Below are positions 18,068-26,463 of a DNA stretch of 64,000 bases, one piece after another. Location: NCBI RefSeq assembly GCF_009671245.1, contig NZ_VTFS01000003.1, forward strand, positions 310,001 through 374,000, written 5' to 3'. The DNA is from Marinicella rhabdoformis (GTDB taxonomy: Bacteria; Pseudomonadota; Gammaproteobacteria; Xanthomonadales; Marinicellaceae). The stretch's first letter is position 1; each line of letters begins with the position of its first letter. The notes below the pieces were generated by a model. That model searched no databases. It worked only from the letters and a program-made list of their open reading frames with translations, and was not told where the DNA came from. Position numbers and translations under genes: made by a program.

Positions 18068-20398
18068 ATGCACCCAGAGCAATACAAAAAAATCACAACC
18101 GTGGTTTCTACTGCATTAGAACTTCCCCCTGAACAAATCCCTGCTTATCTTGAAAAAGCATGTGGCAGTGATGATGAATTACGCCAAGAAGTTGAGATGC
18201 TGCTCAACCAAGAAATCACCCCAGATTTTTTAGAGGAAAACGCCATAGAAATTGACGACCCCAATCATCACAACGAAACACAACTGAAAGATAAAATCGG
18301 CAAAATCCAACTCAAACACTTGATTGCTACTGGCGGCATGGGCGAAGTTTATGCTGGCATTGATACCGTATTGAAGCGACCTGTCGCGGTTAAGGCCATC
18401 AAAGCTGGATACAAGCTTTCATCACAAGGCAAATCAGACTTCTTAAACGAGGCCCAAATTTTATCCAGTTTACTGCATCCTAACATTTGCCAAGTTTTTG
18501 ATTTTTTCAGCGAAAACAACACAGATATTTTGGTGCTCGAATTAATCACCGGCAAGACATTGCGTGAAGCACTCAGTTCACAAGAAAAGATTGATGTGCT
18601 TGACATCGCCAAACAAATTACCAATGCACTCGTTGCTGCACATGAAAGGGGCATAATACACCGCGATTTAAAACCAGAAAACATCATGATCACAGATAAT
18701 AACGTGGTCAAAATACTCGACTTTGGTTTAGCCCGATTAACAGAAAATACAACAACACCTCCTCTAGCCACAAATCATCAGCACCCCTCACAACACACCC
18801 AAATCGCTGGCACACCAGGATACATGTCACCAGAACAAACCTTAGGCAAACCCTCTTCAACTGCAACTGATTTATGGAGTTTGGGTATCATACTGTGTGA
18901 ACTCCTTTCTGGTCGGCAACCGCACCCAAAAAATTCAACTGCCGATGAACTGATCGCTCGAACCAAAGCAGCCCAATATCAAATCCCCAAAGACATCAAA
19001 GCAGCAGAAACCAAGTTAATCCAACAACTGCTTGCTCCAAATGCTGAAGACAGGCCCTCGGCTCGCAGTGTACTTAACGAAATAAACCGAATCCAAGCAC
19101 TGCCCAAACGACGAATCAGGATGGCTTTGGCCATGAGTTTACTCACATTGGTACTGTTTTCAGGCTGGAAATACACCACTGATTTGCAGTATGAGACAAA
19201 CAAAGCCAATACAGCTCGCATAGAAGCAGAAAAGTTGGCCAGTTTCATGCTGCATGACTTACACCCACAGTTGCGCGCATTGGGAAAATTGGGGTTGCTG
19301 GAATCCGCCGCCACTGAAACCTTGTCCTATTATAACAACCTCGACGCAGAACAGAGTCAAAAAACCCATGACAAACAAGCACTGGCACTGATTAAAATTG
19401 CTTCCGTATTCGATGACCAAGGCAACACAAAAAAAGCTTTGAGCACTTACACAAAAGCAAAGAAAATTTTAACTCAGCTCTACCATGAACAACCTCATAA
19501 TGAAGAGATTCTCATGAGGTATGGCCAAGTTCACATGAATATTGGTGAACTTTTAGCCATCACAGGTGACTTTGATCAATCACTTTTAGAGTTAAAGACT
19601 GCTGTTAAAATCGGAAAAAAACTGACCACAAACTTTCCTGCTGATAAATTGTCTGTGAACAAACCCAGCACCCATGATCGTTGGTGGTTATATTTACGAG
19701 CAACGTACATGATTACTGACACATACAGGCGCAAAGGTGAGTTAGATACCGCCTTGTCACTGTTATCAGAAGTCACTCCAGTGGCCAAAGATGCCGCGGC
19801 AAAACTGCCGTCCCTGTTGTCGAACTATGCTGACATCAGCTACATGCATTGTAATACTCTGTATCAGATAAAGATTGATCAGCAAGTGCTCAAGGCTTGT
19901 ATTGAAATGGCCCAAGTCAGTGAGCAAGCACTGCAACAAGCCCCTGATGAGTTTCGCCTGAATTTTAACCATTCGATCGACCTCGGTTTTCTGGCTGGCC
20001 TCTATCGAAACATGGATCAACCTGAAAAAGCCCTTGAAAACATAGACAAAGCTTTGGCCATAAGCCACAAACTAAACCACTGGGACCCGGACAACCAATC
20101 CACAGAAAATGACATGATCAGTAACATGAACATCAAAGGCCAGCTGTTGTTTGAACAGGGTGCGATTAGCGCCAGCAATGACATTTTTAAGGACGCTTAC
20201 CAAAGAGTCCTTAAACTGACAGAGAAAAACGAAGAGCTGCATTTTGTGCACAACAAGTTACATGCAGAAATCTACTTAAACAAACTACAAGATGCACAAC
20301 AGACGGCTGATTATTTGAAATCAAAAGGCATGAAAACTCGAGATCTGTTGGAATTATTTGAAGAGTTAAACCGAAGACAAAAAAAAACAAAACAATGA
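18068..20398 (+). CDS. Membrane Ser/Thr protein kinase with TPR sensor region (kinase A)
   Basis: 776 aa. A short helical N-terminal module (1-60, AYLEKACGSDDELRQEVEML) is followed by a kinase domain (80-345): glycine loop ATGGMGEVY, Lys109 in VAVK, HRDLKPEN (198-205), DFG (218-220) and GTPGYMSPEQ, so catalysis should be intact. One transmembrane helix (about 352-367, LAMSLLTLVLFSGW) precedes an outer region of about 400 residues with TPR-like helical repeats. Its stop overlaps the start of an ECF sigma gene by four bases (ATGA), so the two are made together. By analogy with EcfP-PknT of Vibrio parahaemolyticus and EcfK-PknS of Xanthomonas citri it probably phosphorylates that sigma factor. 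The signal it senses is unknown. Confidence 0.9.
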   Translation: MHPEQYKKITTVVSTALELPPEQIPAYLEKACGSDDELRQEVEMLLNQEITPDFLEENAIEIDDPNHHNETQLKDKIGKIQLKHLIATGGMGEVYAGIDTVLKRPVAVKAIKAGYKLSSQGKSDFLNEAQILSSLLHPNICQVFDFFSENNTDILVLELITGKTLREALSSQEKIDVLDIAKQITNALVAAHERGIIHRDLKPENIMITDNNVVKILDFGLARLTENTTTPPLATNHQHPSQHTQIAGTPGYMSPEQTLGKPSSTATDLWSLGIILCELLSGRQPHPKNSTADELIARTKAAQYQIPKDIKAAETKLIQQLLAPNAEDRPSARSVLNEINRIQALPKRRIRMALAMSLLTLVLFSGWKYTTDLQYETNKANTARIEAEKLASFMLHDLHPQLRALGKLGLLESAATETLSYYNNLDAEQSQKTHDKQALALIKIASVFDDQGNTKKALSTYTKAKKILTQLYHEQPHNEEILMRYGQVHMNIGELLAITGDFDQSLLELKTAVKIGKKLTTNFPADKLSVNKPSTHDRWWLYLRATYMITDTYRRKGELDTALSLLSEVTPVAKDAAAKLPSLLSNYADISYMHCNTLYQIKIDQQVLKACIEMAQVSEQALQQAPDEFRLNFNHSIDLGFLAGLYRNMDQPEKALENIDKALAISHKLNHWDPDNQSTENDMISNMNIKGQLLFEQGAISASNDIFKDAYQRVLKLTEKNEELHFVHNKLHAEIYLNKLQDAQQTADYLKSKGMKTRDLLELFEELNRRQKKTKQ

Positions 20399-20955
20399 CT
20401 GATAACAACGTCCAAGTAACCCTACTACTCAACCGTTGGCAGGCTGGTGACCAACAAGCTTTGGACAAACTGATTCCTCAGGTTTACTCGGAATTACACC
20501 GCTTGGCACAAATTCAGTTACAGCGGAACAAGAAAAACAGCATTCAATGCACCGAACTGATTTCGGAAGCTTATTTACGTCTGGTTGATGCAGACAGTGT
20601 AGATTGGCAAAACCGCACGCACTTTTTCTCAATGGCAGCGCGCACCATGCGACGGGTTTTGGTTGAGCAATATCGAAAGAACAATGCAAATAAACGTGGC
20701 AACAACCAAACTTTACTGACATTTAAGGAAGAGTTTAGCCCCAATAATGATAACGCCATCCAGCTTGACACCCTTGACAGTGCTTTACTTAAACTGGAAC
20801 AATTAGATTCCAGACAAGCCGAAATAGTCACCATGAAATATTTTGGCGGTCTGACCAACGAAGAAATCGCCGAAGTGCTATCTGTCTCAAGTAAAACGGT
20901 ACAAAGGGATTGGTCAGTTGCCAAGCTGTGGCTTTTTCGAGAGTTACAACAGTAG
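20395..20955 (+). CDS. ECF-type sigma factor paired with kinase A
   Basis: A 186-aa sigma factor of the Sigma70_ECF group commonly linked to Ser/Thr kinases. Region 2 spans about 10-90 (CTELISEAYLRL, then THFFSMAARTMRRVLVEQYR). Region 4 is at 130-185 with a helix-turn-helix TNEEIAEVLSVSSKTVQRDW. Where ordinary ECF factors have an acidic DAED motif that binds RNA polymerase, this one has Thr53 in CTELISEAY. In the kinase-linked group this threonine is the phosphorylation site that switches the factor on. No anti-sigma gene is adjacent. Its likely targets include the convergent surface-protein operon at 21018-22695, though this is inference. Confidence 0.9.
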   Translation: MTDNNVQVTLLLNRWQAGDQQALDKLIPQVYSELHRLAQIQLQRNKKNSIQCTELISEAYLRLVDADSVDWQNRTHFFSMAARTMRRVLVEQYRKNNANKRGNNQTLLTFKEEFSPNNDNAIQLDTLDSALLKLEQLDSRQAEIVTMKYFGGLTNEEIAEVLSVSSKTVQRDWSVAKLWLFRELQQ

Positions 20956-20965
20956 TTAGACAATA

Positions 20966-20995
20966 AAAAACCCAAGCCAAATAGCCCGGGTTTGT
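20966..20995. terminator. Probable bidirectional terminator between sigma A and the surface-protein operon
   Basis: AAACCC and GGGTTT pair around an inner GC pair and a 6-nt loop. On the minus strand it is followed by six T, on the plus strand only by TTTGTG. It lies between two convergent operons. Confidence 0.6.
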
Positions 20996-21017
20996 GTAGA
21001 TTAAATCAATCGGTGTA

Positions 21018-21407
21018 TTATTGCCAATTGCCTTGATCCCAGCTCATTTCATCCCAGTTATTGCTTCCATCACCACAATCAACAACCAAGGTATTGGCTC
21101 CGCCTGGTGCCATTGTGCCAGAGTTATTCTGTAAATCACAGTTTTGACCAGCTGGCTGGCTGTTGATGGCAACAGTCCAAGTTGTGCCAATAATGACTTC
21201 GCCAAAGAATGTAAACGAACCATTCTCATCAATGGATAAAAACTCTAAATTTGGCCCAAAGTTGAGCGATAAACTCAAGCCAGAAGCTGTCAATCCATTG
21301 ACAGTTCCTGAAACCAAACCCCGGTTTTCAAAGCCAGCTTTGAAAATTAAATCACCAGCAAACAGTGGTTGAGAAATTAAACAAAGAAGCATGATATATT
21401 TTTTCAT
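21018..21407 (-). CDS. Small secreted beta-sandwich protein with N-terminal GDLIFKAGFE motif
   Basis: About 129 aa. The signal peptide ends LISQPLFA, so the mature protein begins GDLIFKAGFE, which resembles the C-terminal tails of three other secreted proteins in this window. The middle (GTVNGLTASGLSLSLN, then FTFFGEVIIGTTWTVAI and QPAGQNCDLQN) is one copy of the Ig-like repeat common in proteobacterial secreted proteins. The C-terminus is tryptophan-rich (NNWDEMSWDQGNWQ). The start is ATG 21407, six bases after AGGAG; that Shine-Dalgarno overlaps the stop codon of the upstream Hep_Hag gene, so translation is coupled. The function is unknown; it may bind or decorate its partner at the cell surface. 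Confidence 0.72.
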   Translation of the reverse strand: MKKYIMLLCLISQPLFAGDLIFKAGFENRGLVSGTVNGLTASGLSLSLNFGPNLEFLSIDENGSFTFFGEVIIGTTWTVAINSQPAGQNCDLQNNSGTMAPGGANTLVVDCGDGSNNWDEMSWDQGNWQ

Positions 21408-21417
21408 CATCATCTCC

Positions 21418-22695
21418 TTAGTTATCCTCTGTCAATGAACCACCAACCCAGTCAAATTCATCTGTTGCTGTTCGCGCTTGCCCACCGCTGATTGTGGCGC
21501 CAAGCGCACTGGAGACATTTTGAACACCACCGCTGACAGCAGCGCCAACCCCTGATGCCAAATTATCACCACCTCCTGTTACAGAAGATATATTCCCTAA
21601 AGCCTCATTATCCTCACCAGCAGTAACCGATGAAAGCTCACCTGAAGCAATATTCTCAGTGCCCCCACTGACCACTGCACCTGTTCCTGATGCCAAGTTC
21701 ACAGTCCCGCCAGTTACAGATGAAAACTCACCTGATGCTTGGTTTCCACCACCACCAGTTACAGACGAATAAGTTCCTACAGCTTGATTTTGTGTACCAC
21801 CACTGACCGATGCATGAATTCCTATTGTTGAATCATTCTCATCACCACCTGCTTTATTATTTTGACCTCCTGCCACGGAAGAAAAATCACTCAAGCTTTT
21901 ATTGAGTTGTCCTGCAGAAATAGTTGAATATTGCCCTATAGATTGATTGCTTTCGCCTCCCAATATACTCGCCCTTAAACCTTTGGCATTATTAAATCTA
22001 CCTCCTACTACTGTTGACTCAACTCCAGAAGACGTGTTTTGAAGACCTCCAATGACGACAGAGCTTGCGCCAGATGCCCTGTTGGCAAAACCACTTATAA
22101 TGGATGCATGATCTCCAGTTATTTTATTTAACCTCCCTCCTAATACACTGGCAAAAGTGCCTTGCACAACATTATTGTTACCTGCCACAATTGAAGCAAA
22201 TTCCGTATATGAATTACTCTCCCCTAAAATCAAATTATGACTGCCACTGTGTACATTATTTGACCAGAGAGAACCATCATTGGTACAATCAGTTTCGTTA
22301 CCTATTGCGGAGTTTGAGCAAAACTCAGGAGCATTAGCGCCACTTTCATTGTAACCAATGATGATATTACCAGTGCCAACTGCACTAACAGTTGCTCCAG
22401 TACCGTCGACTACTTGTAAGTTAACACCCTCAAATATAGCAGTCGGATATTGTTCATCGTCATCATAAGTGCCTAGCTTTAAAACACCGTCTAGGGCAAT
22501 GACTGAATTCCCTTCTAAATCAGCAATCCTGTTCTCTAGCTGATTAATTTTCGCCACCAATGCCGCAAAATTGGCATTCACTTCACTCGCTTTCGCCGGC
22601 GTATTGGGTGAAAAAGTGTGTGGTACCGATACACCACCTGCATGTGCCCCGCAGATAACTGACATCATCACTGTGATTAAAATTGTTTTTTTCAT
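21418..22695 (-). CDS. Secreted Hep_Hag/YadA-head-like repeat protein without membrane anchor
   Basis: 425 aa with a signal peptide (MKKTILITVMMSVICGAHA). A coiled segment (ANFAALVAKINQLENRIADL, about 40-60) is followed by about 270 residues of degenerate 14-16-residue repeats of the form SSVTGGxxNxASG (about 140-415). These are Hep_Hag head repeats as in trimeric autotransporter adhesins, expected to form a left-handed beta-roll. The protein ends DEFDWVGGSLTEDN with no YadA C-terminal barrel, so it is not a classic autotransporter and must be released or held by a partner. GAGGA upstream gives a good ribosome site. It is co-transcribed with the 129-aa protein downstream and convergent with the kinase A/sigma pair. 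Confidence 0.8.
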   Translation of the reverse strand: MKKTILITVMMSVICGAHAGGVSVPHTFSPNTPAKASEVNANFAALVAKINQLENRIADLEGNSVIALDGVLKLGTYDDDEQYPTAIFEGVNLQVVDGTGATVSAVGTGNIIIGYNESGANAPEFCSNSAIGNETDCTNDGSLWSNNVHSGSHNLILGESNSYTEFASIVAGNNNVVQGTFASVLGGRLNKITGDHASIISGFANRASGASSVVIGGLQNTSSGVESTVVGGRFNNAKGLRASILGGESNQSIGQYSTISAGQLNKSLSDFSSVAGGQNNKAGGDENDSTIGIHASVSGGTQNQAVGTYSSVTGGGGNQASGEFSSVTGGTVNLASGTGAVVSGGTENIASGELSSVTAGEDNEALGNISSVTGGGDNLASGVGAAVSGGVQNVSSALGATISGGQARTATDEFDWVGGSLTEDN

Positions 22696-22950
22696 GGCTG
22701 TTCCTCGTATTTAATAAAATGTATGGAGCTGAAAAACTATTTCACCCCTCTCAAAATAGGTATGCGTTAAACACTTTGGAAAACGGACATTTTTATCATT
22801 TAAATTTATATTCATTCCTTCAGGCCAATATCACATTAAAAATTGTTGTCATTTGAAATGCTTTATCAACATTCATTACTTTATGCTCAAGTTTCAAACT
22901 TTAAAATCTGTTTAAATCACCTCTCTATGTAACGAACTCCATGGTTTCAC
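22696..22950. other. Intergenic region upstream of the Hep_Hag and fadI genes
   Basis: AT-rich divergent region. Apart from the fadI promoter immediately to its right I see no gene, RNA or clear -35/-10 pair. A kinase-dependent ECF promoter for the Hep_Hag gene would be expected in the part nearest 22696-22800 but cannot be recognised by eye. Confidence 0.4.
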
Positions 22951-22979
22951 TTGACAATACGCATGCGTATGGTGAGAAT
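22951..22979 (+). promoter_or_regulatory. fadIJ promoter with a 14-bp palindromic operator in the spacer
   Basis: TTGACA (22951-22956), a 17-nt spacer and GAGAAT (22974-22979) form a good sigma-70 promoter. The spacer contains the perfect palindrome ATACGCATGCGTAT (22957-22970). A dimeric repressor bound there would block RNA polymerase directly. The regulator is not identifiable from the window. Confidence 0.7.
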
Positions 22980-23007
22980 ATATGACTTTCAAAATAACCA
23001 CGACATT

Positions 23008-24303
23008 ATGATCTTCAAAGACTCCAAAGTTGCTGTCATCGATGGTGTACGCACACCTTTCATGAAAGCCCCGACAGGCAAGGCCCAAGATTTAAAAGCC
23101 TATGATTTGGCTCGCCATGCATTGAACCAATTGAAGCACCGATACGACTTTCTTGAAAACGACACAGATCAAATCACTTTAGGCAGTGTGACGCACAATG
23201 CTGCGACTTCTAACATTGCTCGTGAGTCCATGATTGGCGCAGGTTATAACTTAGATACACCAGCTTACACAGTGACCATGGCCTGTATTTCTGCCAATGT
23301 CGCCATCACAAATGCCGCACAATCCATTCAATTAGGAGCTGCAAAAGTGGCCGTGGCAGGCGGTGTGGAATCATCATCGGACGCACCGGTTCGAATTTCA
23401 GATGCCTTCAAAAAAACATTACTGACTGCGCAAAAAGCCAAAGGTTTGGGCGGTTTCTGGAAAGTGTTCAAACAATTCAAGTTCAAATCATTGGTACCTG
23501 TTGCACCAGCGATTGCTGAATTTTCAACTGGTTTGTCTATGGGTCAAGATGCTGATCAACTGGCAGCCAAATTCGGTGTGACACGTGAGATGCAAGATGA
23601 ATTCGCTTTGAATTCACACCACAAAGCAGCCAAAGCCTGGGAAGACGGTAAGTTCGAAACTGAAGTTGTTGCCTTGCCTATCAAACCGAAATTTGAAGTG
23701 GTAGAGCAAGACGATACTTTTTATGCCAACTCTTCAATGGAAAAATTAAGCACGCTGCGTCCCGCTTTTGTGCGCCCTCATGGCACGATTACTGCAGGTA
23801 ACGCATCCCCAATTACTGATGGCGCGGCCGTCAGTCTGCTGATGGACATCGATGAAGCCAAAGCAAGGAAATTAAAACCAAAGGTGGTGATTGAAGGTTT
23901 TACCTTTTCAGGATCAAACCCACAAGGTGAATTGCTATTAGGCCCAGCTTACACTTTAACCAAACTGTTAAATGAAGCGGGATTGAAAATAGAAGACATT
24001 GACGTATTTGAGATACATGAAGCTTTCGCGGGTCAAGTATTGGCTAATTTAGCCGCAATTCAAGATGAAGATTTTTGCAAAAAATCATTGGGTTTGGATG
24101 GCGCATTTGGCGAAATTCCGATGGACAAAATCAATACCCAAGGTGGTTCATTGTCATTAGGACACCCTTTTGGCGCGACAGGTTCACGCCTGCTCACTTC
24201 AGCCACAAGACGCTTAATTGAGACCAAAGGAAAATACGCATTAATCAGTGCCTGTGCGGCAGGCGGACTGGGATCTTCTATATTGTTAAAGAGGGTAGGA
24301 TAA
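23008..24303 (+). CDS. fadI: Acetyl-CoA C-acyltransferase (FadI-type thiolase)
   Basis: The beta subunit of the fatty-acid oxidation complex, cleaving 3-ketoacyl-CoA to acetyl-CoA. I set the start at ATG 23008 (MIFKDSKVAVIDGVRTPF, 431 aa). The frame is open to 22951, but that part overlaps the promoter. The catalytic Cys is in VTMACISANVAI, and the C-terminal pair is in GHPFGATGSR (His) and ISACAAGGLG (Cys). The 430-residue length with a long loop after VRISDAF fits FadI rather than the shorter FadA. It precedes fadJ by 3 nt on the same transcript. Confidence 0.9.
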   Translation: MIFKDSKVAVIDGVRTPFMKAPTGKAQDLKAYDLARHALNQLKHRYDFLENDTDQITLGSVTHNAATSNIARESMIGAGYNLDTPAYTVTMACISANVAITNAAQSIQLGAAKVAVAGGVESSSDAPVRISDAFKKTLLTAQKAKGLGGFWKVFKQFKFKSLVPVAPAIAEFSTGLSMGQDADQLAAKFGVTREMQDEFALNSHHKAAKAWEDGKFETEVVALPIKPKFEVVEQDDTFYANSSMEKLSTLRPAFVRPHGTITAGNASPITDGAAVSLLMDIDEAKARKLKPKVVIEGFTFSGSNPQGELLLGPAYTLTKLLNEAGLKIEDIDVFEIHEAFAGQVLANLAAIQDEDFCKKSLGLDGAFGEIPMDKINTQGGSLSLGHPFGATGSRLLTSATRRLIETKGKYALISACAAGGLGSSILLKRVG

Positions 24304-24306
24304 ATC

Positions 24307-26409
24307 ATGGCCAATTTTAAAATAACAAAAGAAAACGGCATCGCAACCATCATCATGGATCAAGTTGGCTCTGAAGTGAACACCTTATCTGTTTCACTTT
24401 TAGATGAGTTCAAATCATTATTAGATGACATTGAAAGCGACAAAGATGTTAAAGCTGCGGTATTGACCTCAGGCAAGGACAACTGTTTCATTGCCGGTGC
24501 TGACATCAAAGATTTCATTGACATCAAGGACTCAAAAGAAATTGAGCAGTTATCACGTGATGGCAATGCCATTTTGATGCGCCTGTCAAAACTGAAAAAG
24601 CCAGTCATTGCAGCCATTAATGGTGCCTGTCTGGGTGGTGGTTTGGAAGTGGCCATGGCCTGTCATTACCGCATTGCCAGCACCGACAAGAAAACTGTCT
24701 TTGGATTACCAGAAATGAAACTGGGTTTATTACCCGGTGGCGGCGGTACACAACGCCTGATTAAATTGACCAATTTACGTTTTGGTTTAGATTGCTTGCT
24801 GACGGGTAAAAATATATACCCATTCAGTGCCAAAAAAGCAGGCCTGGTTGATGCCTTAGTTCATAAAGAAGGCTTACAGCAAGCTGCTTTGAAGATAGCT
24901 TCTCAACCAATCAAACGCAAAGCCAAAAAAGTGGGCTTACTCGATAAAGCTTTGATGACTTCTACTGGACGCAATTACGTACTGAAAAAAGCACGTGAAA
25001 CGGTGATGCGTAAAACACGTGGTAACTACCCTGCCCCACTGAAGATTCTTGACTGTGTTGAAACAGGTTTGAGTTACGGCATGGCAGCAGGCCTAGAAGC
25101 TGAAGCTGTTGGCTTTGGTGAATTACATGCCACAGAGGCAAGTAAGAACTTGATTGGTCTGTTCATGGCCATGCAAGACAACAAAAAACTTAAAAACAAC
25201 AACAAAACTGAAAATGTCGATGCACTGACCATGATTGGCGCGGGCTTTATGGGCGCAGGCATAGCCGAAGTATCTATCAAAAACGGTTATGACGTGGTAC
25301 TGAAAGACATTTCTGAACAAGGACTTGCCAGCGCGCTGCAAACCATTTGGTCTGATTTTTCTAAAATGGTTAAGAAAAAAGCCATGGGGGCAGTAGAACG
25401 TGACCGCATGATGTCAAAAATCAAAACAACCACCAAAGATGAAGACATCAATGACAGTGATTTGATCATCGAAGCCGTGTTTGAGGACATCAACCTGAAA
25501 CAAAAAATATTGGCAGATGTTGAAGGCCGCTGCAAAAAATCCACGGTCTTTGCCACCAACACCTCATCATTGCCTTTGGCTGACATCACTGCCAAGGCTG
25601 CTAACCCACAAAACGTGGTTGGCATGCACTACTTCTCTCCAGTGCCTAAAATGCCTTTATTAGAACTGATTGTGACTGATAAAACGTCTAAGAAAGCAAG
25701 ACAGATGGCCACCAATGTCGGTATCAAGCAAGGCAAAACCGTTATCACAGTTAAAGACGGTCCTGGCTTTTACACAACCCGCGTTCTGTCAGCATTGACA
25801 CATGAAGCCATTCAAGTATTACATGACGGCGGCTCAATTGAAGACATCGACAATGCCATGAAAGATTGGGGCTTCCCTGTCGGCCCATTGTCGTTAATGG
25901 ATGAAGTGGGTATTGATGTTGGTGCACACATTGCACGTGGCTCTCTCGGTGACATGTTTGTTGAACGTGGCATTGAACAAGACACCACAGTTCAAAAACT
26001 TGCGGATGCCAAATTGTTTGGTCGTAAAACTGGAAAAGGTTTTTATAACTACCCGAAAAAAGGCCGCAAAACAGTCAACAAAGACATTTACTCATACTTC
26101 GGCGGCGAAGAGCGCAAAACATTTGCTAAGAAAGACATCCAGAACCGAATCGGTCTGATCTTTGTTAATGAATGCGTATTGTGTTTAGAAGAAGGCATTT
26201 TGTTCTCTGCCAAAGATGGTGACTTGGCGGCCATACTTGGTTTGGGGTTCCCTCCATTCACTGGCGGTCCATTCAGCTATGTAGATGCCACAGGGGCCGA
26301 TCAAGTGCTAAGCACATTGAAAGACCTTGAAAAACAACATGGACTGCGTTTTAAAGCAGCCAATTTACTGACATCTCATGCTGAAGCAGACAAACCATTT
26401 ATAGAATAA
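24307..26409 (+). CDS. fadJ: Fatty-acid oxidation complex alpha subunit (enoyl-CoA hydratase / 3-hydroxyacyl-CoA dehydrogenase)
   Basis: A 700-aa two-function enzyme. The N-terminal crotonase half (1-190) has FIAGADIKDF and NGACLGGGLEVAMACHYRIA, with the catalytic-Glu segment FGLPEMKLGLLPGGGGTQRL. The middle NAD-binding half has MIGAGFMGAGIAEV near 308 and the dehydrogenase His in NVVGMHYFSPVPKMPLLE. The C-terminal domain begins KDGPGFYTTRVL. The FadJ type fits its partner FadI. A terminator follows directly, so the operon is fadIJ alone. It supplies acetyl-CoA from fatty acids and is probably repressed through the palindrome at 22957-22970. Confidence 0.92.
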   Translation: MANFKITKENGIATIIMDQVGSEVNTLSVSLLDEFKSLLDDIESDKDVKAAVLTSGKDNCFIAGADIKDFIDIKDSKEIEQLSRDGNAILMRLSKLKKPVIAAINGACLGGGLEVAMACHYRIASTDKKTVFGLPEMKLGLLPGGGGTQRLIKLTNLRFGLDCLLTGKNIYPFSAKKAGLVDALVHKEGLQQAALKIASQPIKRKAKKVGLLDKALMTSTGRNYVLKKARETVMRKTRGNYPAPLKILDCVETGLSYGMAAGLEAEAVGFGELHATEASKNLIGLFMAMQDNKKLKNNNKTENVDALTMIGAGFMGAGIAEVSIKNGYDVVLKDISEQGLASALQTIWSDFSKMVKKKAMGAVERDRMMSKIKTTTKDEDINDSDLIIEAVFEDINLKQKILADVEGRCKKSTVFATNTSSLPLADITAKAANPQNVVGMHYFSPVPKMPLLELIVTDKTSKKARQMATNVGIKQGKTVITVKDGPGFYTTRVLSALTHEAIQVLHDGGSIEDIDNAMKDWGFPVGPLSLMDEVGIDVGAHIARGSLGDMFVERGIEQDTTVQKLADAKLFGRKTGKGFYNYPKKGRKTVNKDIYSYFGGEERKTFAKKDIQNRIGLIFVNECVLCLEEGILFSAKDGDLAAILGLGFPPFTGGPFSYVDATGADQVLSTLKDLEKQHGLRFKAANLLTSHAEADKPFIE

Positions 26410-26421
26410 AACCATAAGCGT

Positions 26422-26450
26422 ATTAAAGGCCAGATTGTCTGGCCTTTAAT
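26422..26450 (+). terminator. fadIJ terminator, bidirectional
   Basis: ATTAAAGGCCAGA-TTG-TCTGGCCTTTAAT is a perfect 13-bp stem with a 3-nt loop, placed between convergent fadJ and the GGDEF gene. Confidence 0.88.
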
Positions 26451-26463
26451 TCAGTTAACCGAC

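Noticed and set aside
21540-22280. Regular short repeats suggesting a CRISPR array
   Set aside because: They are coding repeats of the Hep_Hag protein, degenerate at DNA level and without conserved palindromic repeats or spacers of constant length.
22951-23007. TTG start at 22951 for the FadI thiolase
   Set aside because: It coincides with the -35 box and palindrome; the family N-terminus begins at ATG 23008.
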